NCBI RefSeq assembly: GCF_002161765.1
Contig: NZ_NFIN01000016.1
Coordinates: 1-64,000, forward strand
Reading direction: 5' to 3'
From: Bacteroides sp. An322
Lineage (GTDB): Bacteria > Bacteroidota > Bacteroidia > Bacteroidales > Bacteroidaceae
DNA length: 64,000 bases
The translations under genes were made by a program, and so were the position numbers. This document shows positions 26,732 to 36,016 of the stretch, one piece after another. The stretch's first letter is position 1, and each line of letters begins with the position of its first letter. The notes beneath the pieces are model-generated. The model was not told the DNA's origin, did not search any database, and was given only the letters and a program-made list of their open reading frames with translations.

Positions 26732-27301
26732 ATGAAAAATATCGCAATTTTGGCATCGGGTGAAGGTACGAATGCCGAACGGATTATCCGTTATTTTGAA
26801 GAGAAAGAAGAAGTTAATGTAGCGGTGGTTATTGCATCTCGTGCTTCCGCGGGAGTGATTAAGCGGGTTGAACATTTGCATGTCCCTTGCAGGGTAGTTA
26901 CTTCTGCCGGGTTTGCATCGGGAGAGGCTTTGCAGGTTTTGCAGGAATACAAGACAGATTTTGTTGTATTGGCTGGTTTTTTGTTGCGCATTCCTGATGC
27001 TATTTTACATGCTTATCCGAAACGCATGGTAAATATACATCCGTCTTTGCTCCCGAAGTTCGGAGGGAAAGGCATGTATGGCATTCATGTACATGAAGCG
27101 GTTTTAAAAGCAGGCGAGGAGGAAAGCGGCATTACTATTCAATATATTAATGAAAAGTATGACGAAGGGGATTACATCTTCCAAGCCCGATGCCCGGTAT
27201 TGCCTGATGATACGCCCGAAACTTTGGCTGAACGTGTGCATCAGTTGGAGTATCAATATTATCCGGAGGTTATAGAAAAATTGGTTTTATGCTTGAAATA
27301 G
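26732..27301 (+). CDS. purN: phosphoribosylglycinamide formyltransferase
   Basis: Third step of purine synthesis, formylating GAR with 10-formyl-THF. The start at 26732 (MKNIAILASGEGTNAERI) gives 189 residues. The nucleotide-binding loop SGEGTNAE varies slightly from the usual SGxGSN. The catalytic Asn-His pair lies in VNIHPSLLPKFGGKGMYG and the Asp in YDEGDYIFQ. It is divergent from acpP and distant from purD in this window. Confidence 0.93.
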   Translation: MKNIAILASGEGTNAERIIRYFEEKEEVNVAVVIASRASAGVIKRVEHLHVPCRVVTSAGFASGEALQVLQEYKTDFVVLAGFLLRIPDAILHAYPKRMVNIHPSLLPKFGGKGMYGIHVHEAVLKAGEEESGITIQYINEKYDEGDYIFQARCPVLPDDTPETLAERVHQLEYQYYPEVIEKLVLCLK

Positions 27302-27321
27302 AAATGTTTAATACGAAAGAT

Positions 27322-27352
27322 TTTTCTATGTGATACAAATGCATTATTTTTG
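27322..27352 (+). promoter_or_regulatory. promoter at the left edge of the glycolipid locus
   Basis: -7 TATTTTTG (27345-27352) with TTTC at 27322-27325 19 nt upstream as a partial -33 box. The leader is about 55 nt. Confidence 0.5.
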
Positions 27353-27411
27353 CATTATGAGCAATTTAAGAAACCCTTAAAGTTAATTGATAAAAAGACA
27401 ACTTCAAACTT

Positions 27412-28128
27412 ATGAAATGTTTGCATGTAATAACCCCCGTGAAAGACTCTATTGATTCGACGCTTGAAACGGTACAGGCGATTATGAATTCGAAAACGGA
27501 TGTTCCTTTCACCTATACTATATATAATGATTTCAGTACTCCAGAGAATACGCTTCGCCTGAAGAAGGCGGCAGAAACATACGGGTTCGAACTGGTGAAT
27601 CTGGAAGACCTTACTTCTCATCCTTCACCCAATTATCTGTTGGTGTTGCAGATGGCTCAAGAACGGGCTATTAAGGCAGATGCCGGTTTGTTGATTGTAG
27701 AATCGGATGTTGTTGTGAAGCCAGATACTTTGCAAGGACTGTTTGACGGGGCTTCCGGGCGTCCCGATTGCGGTATTGCGGCATCGGTCACGGTAGATGA
27801 AGCGGGGGAAATCAATTTCCCTTACTTGTATGCCAAAGGCAGGCAGGAGGGTGTCTTTGCCGAGAAAAAGCGGATGAGTTTTTGTTGTTCCTTGCTTTGT
27901 CCCGATTTCTTGCGGAAGTTTGATTTTCATCAGTTAGATACAAGCAAGAACTGGTTTGATGTGACCATTTCGCATCAGGCTCTGAAAGAAGGGTTTACCA
28001 ATTATCTTTTCACTTCGCTTCCTGTTATCCACCGCCCTCATGGAAGCCGCCCTTGGAAAAAGTTGAAATATACCAATCCGCTGAAATATTATTGGTTGAA
28101 ATATACAAAAGGGTGGGATAAGATTTGA
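27412..28128 (+). CDS. glycosyltransferase family 2-like protein
   Basis: A 238-residue GT-A fold protein with VITPVKDSID at the N-terminus, the acceptor of a nucleotide-sugar domain (IYNDFSTPENTLRL) and an ESDVVVKPDTL segment in the DXD position. The C-terminus is basic, suited to membrane association. It opens the glycolipid gene run and precedes the InaA-type kinase, so it probably adds an inner-core sugar. The specific sugar cannot be read. Confidence 0.75.
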   Translation: MKCLHVITPVKDSIDSTLETVQAIMNSKTDVPFTYTIYNDFSTPENTLRLKKAAETYGFELVNLEDLTSHPSPNYLLVLQMAQERAIKADAGLLIVESDVVVKPDTLQGLFDGASGRPDCGIAASVTVDEAGEINFPYLYAKGRQEGVFAEKKRMSFCCSLLCPDFLRKFDFHQLDTSKNWFDVTISHQALKEGFTNYLFTSLPVIHRPHGSRPWKKLKYTNPLKYYWLKYTKGWDKI

Positions 28129-28216
28129 AGTTAAGTGCGTAGCCCGTTTCATATAGGTGCGGCTCCGGTTTCAGCTATATGGATTGGCGTATGAAGTTAG
28201 TTAAAGAAATCAAGGT

Positions 28217-28987
28217 ATGAGTTTGTTCAACCATCGGACGTTGGTACTTCATCCGGATTTTGCCGGACTGGAGGATTTTATGATAAGCCTTCCCCTTCGT
28301 TTTGAACGGGATGAGGGAACCGTTATCCATAATGGGCGCAACCAGTTGAGACGGATTACCTATCAGGGTGTGGATTATGTGGTGAAGTCTTTCCGCCGCC
28401 CGAATCTGATAAACCGGTTTGTTTATGGCGTTTTCCGCCCCTCGAAGGCAAAACGCTCTTACGACCATGCCCTTTTGTTTCAGGCGATAGGAGTGGGTAC
28501 TCCCCAGCCTGTGGGATATATGAATATCCGGAAAGGGTTGCTTTTCGACCGGAGTTATTACGTGACTCTAGCTTCTTCCTGTTCGCATCGGTATGAGGAA
28601 CTTTTCCACCGGCATTTTGATTACGAGGACGAAGTGCTCCGTGCCGTAGGGCATGTGACGGCTCTTTTGCATGAGCACGGATATGCCCACAAAGACTACG
28701 GACGTGCCAATATCCTCTTCGAGAAAACGCCTGAAGGAATCAAGATAGATATAGTCGACCTGAACCGTTTAGGCATCGGTCCGCTGGATATGAAAGCCGG
28801 ATGTAAGAATTTGGAACGTTTGCCTGCCACGCCCGCCATGCATCGGATTATTGCCGAGGCGTATGCCAAAGACCGTGGATTCGATGCCGAGGCATGTTTC
28901 AGGCTAATGGTGGCGTTTCGGAGCACCCAGCCGGGTAAGGAAGAAAAAGAAATAGAAGCATTGAAGAATTACAAGGTAAAGCCATGA
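28217..28987 (+). CDS. lipopolysaccharide kinase (InaA/WaaP-like) family protein
   Basis: A 256-residue protein-kinase-fold protein. It has an invariant-Lys candidate in VVKSFRRPN, the catalytic loop HKDYGRANILF (about residue 160) and the metal-binding IDIVDLNRL. Family members phosphorylate Kdo or heptose of the lipopolysaccharide core. Placement between two glycosyltransferases supports a role in inner-core phosphorylation. It overlaps the next gene by 4 nt (ATGA). Confidence 0.85.
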   Translation: MSLFNHRTLVLHPDFAGLEDFMISLPLRFERDEGTVIHNGRNQLRRITYQGVDYVVKSFRRPNLINRFVYGVFRPSKAKRSYDHALLFQAIGVGTPQPVGYMNIRKGLLFDRSYYVTLASSCSHRYEELFHRHFDYEDEVLRAVGHVTALLHEHGYAHKDYGRANILFEKTPEGIKIDIVDLNRLGIGPLDMKAGCKNLERLPATPAMHRIIAEAYAKDRGFDAEACFRLMVAFRSTQPGKEEKEIEALKNYKVKP

Positions 28988-29883
28988 AAATCATAGCCGT
29001 AGTAGTTACATACAACCGCTTGGAGTTATTAAAGCGCAACATTTCTTTCCTGAAGCAAAATAAACCGCTTTCAGCAATTGTGGTGGTCAATAACGGGAGC
29101 ACCGACGGTACTTCCGAATGGTTGGCTTCGCAAGATTCGCTCACGGTAGTGAATCAGGCGAATGTAGGCGGTTCGGGTGGCTTTTATACAGGTATCCGAA
29201 AGGCTTGCGAACTGGATGCCGACTGGATATGGTGTATGGACGATGATGTATTTCCCCGTCCCGATTGCCTGGAAAACCTGTTGCGGTATGCCGATGATAA
29301 GGAAGTAGGGATGCTTGCGCCTCGCCGGCTGATGGAAGGGAAAATCTATACCAATGATTTCCAAGGGCTTGACCTTACTCATCCTTTCGCTTCACTTTAC
29401 AAAGGAAAATTATCGAAAATGCAGGTCGATGCGCCCATTGAGATTTGCGGTACGGCTTTCGAAGGTCCTTTTATCCGTAGGGAAGTGGTGGAGAAAATCG
29501 GTCTGCCTACGAAAGAACTTTTCATCTTTTGCGATGATACCGATTATTGCATCCGCACCGTGCAGGCGGGGTATAAGATTCTATATATCCCTGATGCCTT
29601 GATGGATAAAGAAAAGTTTTTTTCGAAAGATACGTGGGCGGAGCGCAACAAGAAAAAGAAATGGAAACGCTTCTATCAAGTGCGTAATTCCGCATACTTG
29701 AACCACCGCTACGGGAAGAATTGGGCGGTGAAATACCTGCGTGGCTTCAATGGCGTAATAGGCTATATCCTGATAGCCCTGTTCACATGCCCGTTTAGTG
29801 ATGCGTACCAATGGAGCGACATCGCCAAATTCTGGAAAGCTTATCGCGACGGGGTGGGCGAGCGGTTAGGAATAATAAAATAA
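28984..29883 (+). CDS. glycosyltransferase family 2 protein
   Basis: A 299-residue GT2 enzyme: IAVVVTYNRLELLKRNI start, VVVNNGSTDGT, and the metal motif WCMDDDVFPRPD. The FEGPFIRREVVEKIGLP region resembles rhamnosyl- or galactofuranosyltransferase-like members. It is translationally coupled to the kinase gene. The C-terminus has a hydrophobic patch (GVIGYILIALFTC) that may anchor it to the inner membrane. Confidence 0.87.
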   Translation: MKIIAVVVTYNRLELLKRNISFLKQNKPLSAIVVVNNGSTDGTSEWLASQDSLTVVNQANVGGSGGFYTGIRKACELDADWIWCMDDDVFPRPDCLENLLRYADDKEVGMLAPRRLMEGKIYTNDFQGLDLTHPFASLYKGKLSKMQVDAPIEICGTAFEGPFIRREVVEKIGLPTKELFIFCDDTDYCIRTVQAGYKILYIPDALMDKEKFFSKDTWAERNKKKKWKRFYQVRNSAYLNHRYGKNWAVKYLRGFNGVIGYILIALFTCPFSDAYQWSDIAKFWKAYRDGVGERLGIIK

Positions 29884-29894
29884 GCATACCATAT

Positions 29895-30737
29895 ATGAGA
29901 CTGATAAAGGTTACGGGAGGTTTAGGAAACCAGATGTTCATCTATGCCTGCTATTTGCAGATGAAAAAGCGTTTTCCTCATGTGCGTCTTGATTTGACGG
30001 ACATGATGCATTATCATGCGCATTACGGATACGAGATGCATCGGGTATTCGGTTTGCCTCGGGTGGAGTTCTGCATGAACCAGACCCTGAAGAAGATTAT
30101 CGAGTTCTTGTTTTTCAAGACCATTTTAGAGCGGAAGCAGCATGGGTCGCTCCTTCCTTATACGAAACGTTACTTGTGGCCATTGGTTTATTTCAAAGGC
30201 TTTTACCAGTCCGAGAAATACTTTGCCGATATCAAGGAAGAGGTGCGCCGGGCTTTTACGTTCGATTTGAGCCAAGCCAATGCGCAAAGCATCCGTATGC
30301 GGGCACAGATTGACCAAGATGAACATGCCGTATCCTTGCATGTTCGCCGGGGCGATTATGTGCAGCCGAAGTTTTGGGACACCATAGGCTCCGTATGTCA
30401 GTTGCCGTATTATCGGAATGCGTTGCGCGAAATGGAGAAACGTGTAGGGCATCTGCATTATTATGTCTTTTCGGATGATTTGGAATGGGTAAAGGCGAAT
30501 TTCGATTTGCCCGATGCGGTGTATATTGATTGGAACAAGGGCGAGGACAGTTGGCAGGACATGATGTTGATGAGCCGGTGCCGGCATCACGTTATTTGTA
30601 ATAGCACCTTCAGTTGGTGGGGGGCATGGTTGAATCCGCGTAAGGAGAAGATTGTCATAGCTCCCGAACGCTGGACACGCGATGCGGATAGCCGGGAGAT
30701 TGTTCCTGCAGAATGGATTCGGGTACCTGTAAAATAA
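29895..30737 (+). CDS. GT11 fucosyltransferase-like protein
   Basis: A 280-residue family GT11 protein with VTGGLGNQMFIYA at residues 6-18 and the GDP-fucose-binding motif HVRRGDY (149-155), plus SNSTFSWWGAWLN-like residues near the end, typical of alpha-1,2-fucosyltransferases. The start at 29895 is chosen because translation upstream reads the tail of the preceding gene. It suggests that the surface glycan carries terminal fucose, a host-like feature. Confidence 0.9.
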   Translation: MRLIKVTGGLGNQMFIYACYLQMKKRFPHVRLDLTDMMHYHAHYGYEMHRVFGLPRVEFCMNQTLKKIIEFLFFKTILERKQHGSLLPYTKRYLWPLVYFKGFYQSEKYFADIKEEVRRAFTFDLSQANAQSIRMRAQIDQDEHAVSLHVRRGDYVQPKFWDTIGSVCQLPYYRNALREMEKRVGHLHYYVFSDDLEWVKANFDLPDAVYIDWNKGEDSWQDMMLMSRCRHHVICNSTFSWWGAWLNPRKEKIVIAPERWTRDADSREIVPAEWIRVPVK

Positions 30738-30742
30738 GGAGG
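30735..30742 (+). promoter_or_regulatory. unusually strong Shine-Dalgarno site
   Basis: TAAGGAGG overlaps the stop of the fucosyltransferase gene and lies 6 nt before the ATG at 30749. Strong Shine-Dalgarno sites are rare in this window, and this one decides the downstream start. Confidence 0.6.
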
Positions 30743-30748
30743 CGGGTT

Positions 30749-31654
30749 ATGAGTATGTATATGATGAAGAAACTGGGTTATGCGTTGGTGGAAATCTTCA
30801 AGACTTTCCGCCGCACTTCTTCTCCGTGTCTTATCATGACGCTTTTGGTGAAAAACGAAGAAGGGATGTTGGAAGAAAACCTGCGCTTCCATAAAGCGAT
30901 GGGGGTAGACGGGTTTATCATTACCGATAACAACTCTACCGACCGCACGCCAGAGATTATTGAGAAATACCGCCAAATGGGCTGGGTGAAGGAAGTGATA
31001 CGGGAAACCGCCACCGATTACGAGCAAAAGGCGTGGGTGGACCGTATGATCTGGATCGCCAAGACCCGGTACGGTGCCGACTGGATCATCAATGCCGATG
31101 CCGATGAGTTGTGGTATGCGCCTTCGGGAAACCTGAAGGAGGAATTGAGCCATACCCGTGCCAACGTATTGGATTGCGAGATGCGGAGCCTTTATCCCGA
31201 AGAAGATAAGCCTTTCTGGCAATGGGATATGGCGGTGAAATACGTGCCCGATTTGGAACGCTACGGGCTTTCGCTCTATTCCCTTTTCGAGCGTCAGAAC
31301 AAGAAAGTGATTCACCGTGCCGCCGGATACGTGCAGATTTCCATGGGAAACCATAAAGTGACCATGTTCCCTCAGCGTTCGGAAAATACCGATATACGCG
31401 TGTACCATTATAATATACGGGGCAAGCAGCAATTCTTAGAAAAGATGATAAACGGGGGCAAGCAATTGGAACAACATAAAGGACGGCACGGAGGCCGCCA
31501 TTGGCGGTATTTCTATCGCCTGTATAAAGAAGGGAAATTGGAGGAAGAATACGACCGTGTTATCGGCACCCACGTGTTCGATCGCCTGAAGGCGGACGGA
31601 TATGTGTATGAGGATGATACGATTTGCAGGTTTTTCAAGGAAAAGATGCAATGA
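30749..31654 (+). CDS. glycosyltransferase family 2/92-type protein
   Basis: A 301-residue protein of the Glyco_tranf_2_4 type: LIMTLLVKNEEGMLEENLRFH, DGFIITDNNSTDRTPEI and the metal motif INADADELW. The start at 30749 follows a strong Shine-Dalgarno site. It overlaps the next gene by 4 nt. Sugar specificity is unknown. Confidence 0.83.
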   Translation: MSMYMMKKLGYALVEIFKTFRRTSSPCLIMTLLVKNEEGMLEENLRFHKAMGVDGFIITDNNSTDRTPEIIEKYRQMGWVKEVIRETATDYEQKAWVDRMIWIAKTRYGADWIINADADELWYAPSGNLKEELSHTRANVLDCEMRSLYPEEDKPFWQWDMAVKYVPDLERYGLSLYSLFERQNKKVIHRAAGYVQISMGNHKVTMFPQRSENTDIRVYHYNIRGKQQFLEKMINGGKQLEQHKGRHGGRHWRYFYRLYKEGKLEEEYDRVIGTHVFDRLKADGYVYEDDTICRFFKEKMQ

Positions 31655-32523
31655 ACAAGCATGTTTATCTGATTATCGCCCATAACGAGCCGGAAGTGTT
31701 GCGAACGCTTTTGGCTATGTTGGATGATGTGCGGAACGATATTTTCGTACATATCGACCGGCGTGCTCGTTCCGTGTACGAATCCATTAAGGATTATAAA
31801 GCGGAACATAGTACATTGGTTTTCTTGGAACATCCGATAGCGGTCTATTGGGGGGATATATCGCAGGTGCAGGTAGAATATATGCTTTTCGAGCGTGCTT
31901 TTTCTCAAGGTCCGTATGCCTATTATCATTTATTGTCGGGCGTGGATTTGCCCATCAAGTCGCAAGACTATATCCACGCTTTCTTTCAGAAAAACCAAGG
32001 AAAGGAGTTCGTCGGCTTTTGGACGGATGCGGCTCATCGGCGCGACTTGCATCGGAAAGTGTATCGATATTATCTCTTTACCCGTTATTTCAAGGGAGGC
32101 AATGCGTTGGTGCATAGCGTATGTGCCTTATCCCGGAATCTCTTTTTGGCATTACAAAAAGTGATCCGTTACAAGCGGAATCAAGGAAATATCGTTTTCC
32201 AGAAAGGCTTTAATTGGGTAAGCATTACACAAGCCTTTTGTACTTATTTGTTATCTCAAAAAGAAAATGTGTTTCGTACATTCCGCTATACTTTATGTCC
32301 GGATGAAATCTTCATCCAGACCGTATTGTGGAATTCCTCTTTTCGGGAACATATATACAATAAGGAGAATGCCCTTATCGGTTCCATGCGTTACATTGAT
32401 TGGGAACGGGGCAATCCGTATGTCTGGCAAGAGAAAGATACAGATGAATTGCTTTCTTCTCCTTATTTGTTTGCAAGGAAGTTTGCAAGTATTAATGGGA
32501 ATGTGATAAACCTAATAAAATGA
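31651..32523 (+). CDS. GT14 beta-1,6-N-acetylglucosaminyltransferase-like protein
   Basis: A 290-residue core-2/I-branching-type enzyme. It shows HVYLIIAHNEPEVLRTLL, NDIFVHIDRRA, YYHLLSGVDLPIKS and a C-terminal CPDEIFIQTVLWNS, all characteristic of family GT14 (no DXD, metal independent). It probably makes a branch in the oligosaccharide. It is translationally coupled to the preceding gene. Confidence 0.88.
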   Translation: MNKHVYLIIAHNEPEVLRTLLAMLDDVRNDIFVHIDRRARSVYESIKDYKAEHSTLVFLEHPIAVYWGDISQVQVEYMLFERAFSQGPYAYYHLLSGVDLPIKSQDYIHAFFQKNQGKEFVGFWTDAAHRRDLHRKVYRYYLFTRYFKGGNALVHSVCALSRNLFLALQKVIRYKRNQGNIVFQKGFNWVSITQAFCTYLLSQKENVFRTFRYTLCPDEIFIQTVLWNSSFREHIYNKENALIGSMRYIDWERGNPYVWQEKDTDELLSSPYLFARKFASINGNVINLIK

Positions 32524-33447
32524 ATGCTTATGATTGATGTTGTTTGTAATATAGATGATAAGTATACAGAATATTGTGGAGTAACTTTGTCAAGTCTTTT
32601 TGCATCTACTCCGGAGGAACGCTTTCGTATACATATTATTTGCCATAATTTGAGTGATAGAAGTAAGGATAGGTTGACGAATTTCTGTGCTCAACATGGT
32701 AATTCAATTTGTTTTTACGAGGTGTCGGATGACATGATAAAAGGTTTCCCGATAGGTAATCATAAGTATATAAGTGTAGCCACTTATTTGCGTTTGTTTA
32801 TGTCAGATTTGCTTCCTGATGATGTTGATAAAGTGTTGTATTTGGATTGTGATATCATGGTAATTCATTCTATTAAGGAGTTATGGAACATAGATGTATC
32901 GGATGTGGCATTGGCAGGAGTGGAAGATCAAGAAGAATTAGTCGAAAAAGCTCCTATGAGATTAGGTTATCCCCAACAATATGGATATGTTAATGCAGGT
33001 GTCTTATTGGTTAATTTGAAATATTGGAGAGAAAAGCATTTGACTGAGTGTGGCAAGAAGTTTATTATGGAAAATCGAACCCGGCTTTTGTTTCATGACC
33101 AGGATGTGTTGAATGCCTTGTTTTATAATAACAAAAAGTTGATCTCTATGCGTTGGAATTTAATGGATTTCTTTTTGATGAAAAACTATGTTTCACCTGT
33201 GCATAGAAAAGATGAATACCAAGAGGCATTAAAGAATCCTGTTATTATTCATTTTACGGGTGCAAAGAAGCCATGGATGCATAGATGTAGCCATCCTTTT
33301 CAGGATAGCTATATCCGTTTTGCCTATCGAGAAGGGTGGAAAATTATGAGCACTAGAGAATATGTTCATTATATTCTGCGTAAATGGTTATATTGCGTGA
33401 TACGCAAAAAAACTAAAATGTTGACTTTGAGTGCTGTTGTCAAATAA
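32524..33447 (+). CDS. GT8 glycosyltransferase (LgtC-like)
   Basis: A 307-residue family GT8 enzyme (305 if the second ATG at 32530 is used). VVCNIDDKYTEYCGVTLSSL begins the nucleotide-sugar fold, VLYLDCDIMV supplies the DXD metal motif, and YVNAGVLLVNLKYW and HFTGAKKPWM complete the signature. Such enzymes usually transfer galactose or glucose with retention. Its sequence is distinctly more AT-rich than the genes before it, suggesting a separate origin. Its stop faces the convergent GT4 gene 3 nt away. Confidence 0.9.
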   Translation: MLMIDVVCNIDDKYTEYCGVTLSSLFASTPEERFRIHIICHNLSDRSKDRLTNFCAQHGNSICFYEVSDDMIKGFPIGNHKYISVATYLRLFMSDLLPDDVDKVLYLDCDIMVIHSIKELWNIDVSDVALAGVEDQEELVEKAPMRLGYPQQYGYVNAGVLLVNLKYWREKHLTECGKKFIMENRTRLLFHDQDVLNALFYNNKKLISMRWNLMDFFLMKNYVSPVHRKDEYQEALKNPVIIHFTGAKKPWMHRCSHPFQDSYIRFAYREGWKIMSTREYVHYILRKWLYCVIRKKTKMLTLSAVVK

Positions 33448-33450
33448 ATA

Positions 33451-34683
33451 TTATTTGTTGCAGATATATTCTATTTGCTGGATTAATCGTTGCATGATTA
33501 AATCCCAATTATAGTTTTGTTGTACGTATGAAATGCCTTTTCCTTCCATATTTTTCCTTAATGTGTCATTAAAATCCAAGGCATGAAGTTGTTCAATGAA
33601 ATCTTTGCTATTGTAAAAGAGGGTAATGGCGTGTCCGCTCTTTTCTTCATGCTCTTTCATTACATTGCATTTTCCGTTTACCATCATTACTTTACCTAAA
33701 CTTAATGCTTCTAATAGAATAAGCGATAAACTTTCATATTTGGAAGGATTTAAGACTATTTTAGCATGTTGAATGATAGTCGTTTTTTCATTATCACTCA
33801 CAAAACCGGTATAGATAAAGTCCGGATGTTGCATCGCGTTGAAATATTTGCTTCCTACCAATACTAATTTTAATTTAGATTCCTGATATTTCTTTTTGTA
33901 AGCAAGAAAATCTTTGAAAATATTGTCCAATTTGCCTGCATCGATTCTCCCTACATACAATAAATATTCCTCGGGTAGTTGGTATTTCGTGCGTGTCTCC
34001 TCCCAATCCGCCATAGGGGCAATATCAATTCCAACGCTGATGATGCCATGAGGAGACATTTTCGGACCGAAAATGTGTTCAGCCAGTTTCATTTCTGTTT
34101 CCATATTGAAACCGATGTAAGCGACTTTGATGAAAATTTCGGTCAGTATCGGACGGAAAGCGTTTTTGTTTTCATGCATGGTGGGTATGACTAATGTCTT
34201 TTCCGGAGCATAAAGGGCGGTATAGTAAGTTTCCGGATAGTCAATAGTCAGCGGGATGAATACATCGTATTCGTCTTTATGTGATTGGATATATGCAAAT
34301 AAGGCAGACGAATAGAATTTATTTTTTCGGAACAGACGCAATTCATCTTTTTTGAGTAGCGTCCATACAGGTATAAGGGAAGCGATGAATTTTAATGATG
34401 AAATCTTGTATAATCCCATTCGAATGTTTCGGATAATCCTTGCATTGCTAAATGGAGATTTGCGTTTGATATGGAGTGGGTCTGTTTTAAATCGGCGTAC
34501 TGTCACACCGTTAATCATTTCTTTGCCTTCTGCATAGTCTTTTTGTGCATTACAAACACAAGTGGTTAAGACTTCTACTTGATAATAAGGTACAAGTCTT
34601 TCTGCCAACATGCGGCAATGCAATTCAGCTCCTCCGTTTATCTCTTTGCCATATCTTACTACTACAAACGCTATTTTTTTCAT
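33451..34683 (-). CDS. GT4-type glycosyltransferase
   Basis: A 410-residue GT-B enzyme: an N-terminal domain with RYGKEINGGAELHCRMLAERL, a C-terminal donor domain starting near YLLYVGRIDAGKLD, and the acidic motif in PSKYESLSLILLEALSLGKV. It is the only gene between the promoter at 34713 and the convergent GT8 gene, so it is monocistronic. AT-rich codon use matches its neighbours on both sides. Confidence 0.87.
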   Translation of the reverse strand: MKKIAFVVVRYGKEINGGAELHCRMLAERLVPYYQVEVLTTCVCNAQKDYAEGKEMINGVTVRRFKTDPLHIKRKSPFSNARIIRNIRMGLYKISSLKFIASLIPVWTLLKKDELRLFRKNKFYSSALFAYIQSHKDEYDVFIPLTIDYPETYYTALYAPEKTLVIPTMHENKNAFRPILTEIFIKVAYIGFNMETEMKLAEHIFGPKMSPHGIISVGIDIAPMADWEETRTKYQLPEEYLLYVGRIDAGKLDNIFKDFLAYKKKYQESKLKLVLVGSKYFNAMQHPDFIYTGFVSDNEKTTIIQHAKIVLNPSKYESLSLILLEALSLGKVMMVNGKCNVMKEHEEKSGHAITLFYNSKDFIEQLHALDFNDTLRKNMEGKGISYVQQNYNWDLIMQRLIQQIEYICNK

Positions 34684-34712
34684 TCTTGAATGATTTCATA
34701 TTGATATAGATA

Positions 34713-34720
34713 CAAAAATA
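34713..34720 (-). promoter_or_regulatory. -7 box of the GT4 gene
   Basis: TATTTTTG on the minus strand, a perfect match 30 nt before the start codon; the -33 position is not a clear TTTG. Confidence 0.45.
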
Positions 34721-34850
34721 GTAAAATTTGGATAGATAAAATCTTTTCTCATTGATTTATTGTTATAGAACAGCAAAGTCACTCATTAATACTTGCATTT
34801 AGCTGAGTATATTGATAAAAGTAATGCAAGTTTATGATGTTCTTCTAAGA

Positions 34851-34890
34851 AGGTGTATCAAAATGAAAGTGTTTTATATTTTGATACACC
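34851..34890. repeat. 13-bp perfect inverted repeat
   Basis: GGTGTATCAAAAT (34852-34864) and its exact complement (34878-34890) around a 13-nt AT-rich loop, just past the end of the GT2 gene on the minus strand. It may be that gene's terminator hairpin or a leftover of transposon ends. Confidence 0.55.
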
Positions 34891-34938
34891 CTCGTTGTAC
34901 TTAATGATAAAGGCAAGGAAATTGAATATGCCATTGCC

Positions 34939-35934
34939 TTATAATGAATAATTGTATCTTGTTACTTTCTCCCTGTCTTTTTCCTCCGTCAAGATATAAG
35001 GCAGTGATTTCAGATGCCAATGCAATTTGAAATACAGATAGTCTTTCAATTTGGACGAGTGGAATAGTTTGTGGTATTCTTTTGAAACCAATTTCTTGAC
35101 CCGTTCGTTTTTTATATGCCTTATTTTGCGGGCTTCTTTCCCATGTCTTAGCTTGCGTTTGCTATAGCTGATAGAAGGAAGATTTTTTTCAATGTATAGG
35201 ATGACTTTAAAATCTTCGATAGCACTTTGTCCGCTGCTTTGTCCTTTAGCTGTTTGGGAAGTATGTTGGCGGAAATAATTCAGATTCTGATAAATCTGAA
35301 CGACTTGCCCTTGTATTGCCATGAGTGTCCAGAACAGCCAGTCTCCACAATAACGGAATTTGGTCCATTCTTTGTTCTGAAGCTTTAAGGCATACGCCCT
35401 GTTAAATACAATGCCGCTGGCGTTGCGGGTTTCGTTTTGCCAATATAATACACATTCGGCAAATTTTTTCCCGTTAAAGCATTTGGCATCGGGATGGTTT
35501 GTTTCTTTTTGCCATGGATAGACACATTCGTCTATTGTATTGCCTTCTGCATCAATATAGACGCTTCCTACATTGCAGACCGCAACGTTTTTGTACATTT
35601 CTATGTAATGCATACATGTTTCTAAGAAGGTCGGTTCGCATAAATCATCCGCTTCCGCTATCCAAATCCATTTGCCTTGTGCCAGGGAAATGCCTTTTAT
35701 CCATTGTAGGAAAGGGCTTCCGCTATTCTTTTCGTTCACAAGGATGTGTGAAACGTGAGGATTGTCTTTATACTTTTCCAATATCTCTACACTATTATCG
35801 GTAGAAGCATCATCCAATAAAATCAGTTCAAAATCCGTATAAGTCTGGTTTAATATGGACGCGATACGCAGGTCGAGGTAACGGGCGTAGTTGTAATTGG
35901 GAACAATGACGCTGATGTATGGGGCTTTATTCAT
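34939..35934 (-). CDS. glycosyltransferase family 2 protein
   Basis: A 331-residue GT2 enzyme. PYISVIVPNYNYARYLDLRI starts the fold, followed by LLDDASTDNS and the metal motif WIAEADD. The C-terminal quarter is strongly basic (many Lys, Arg and His), consistent with binding acidic membrane lipid. It lies downstream of a GT4 gene on the same strand with an 82-nt gap, so it is probably in the same transcript. Confidence 0.88.
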   Translation of the reverse strand: MNKAPYISVIVPNYNYARYLDLRIASILNQTYTDFELILLDDASTDNSVEILEKYKDNPHVSHILVNEKNSGSPFLQWIKGISLAQGKWIWIAEADDLCEPTFLETCMHYIEMYKNVAVCNVGSVYIDAEGNTIDECVYPWQKETNHPDAKCFNGKKFAECVLYWQNETRNASGIVFNRAYALKLQNKEWTKFRYCGDWLFWTLMAIQGQVVQIYQNLNYFRQHTSQTAKGQSSGQSAIEDFKVILYIEKNLPSISYSKRKLRHGKEARKIRHIKNERVKKLVSKEYHKLFHSSKLKDYLYFKLHWHLKSLPYILTEEKDREKVTRYNYSL

Positions 35935-36016
35935 ATTACAAATACATTTTGTGCTTTATTATAGATAAAATGGATAATAATGTGTTTTACTGCATGTCGT
36001 TAACACTTATTAATCT

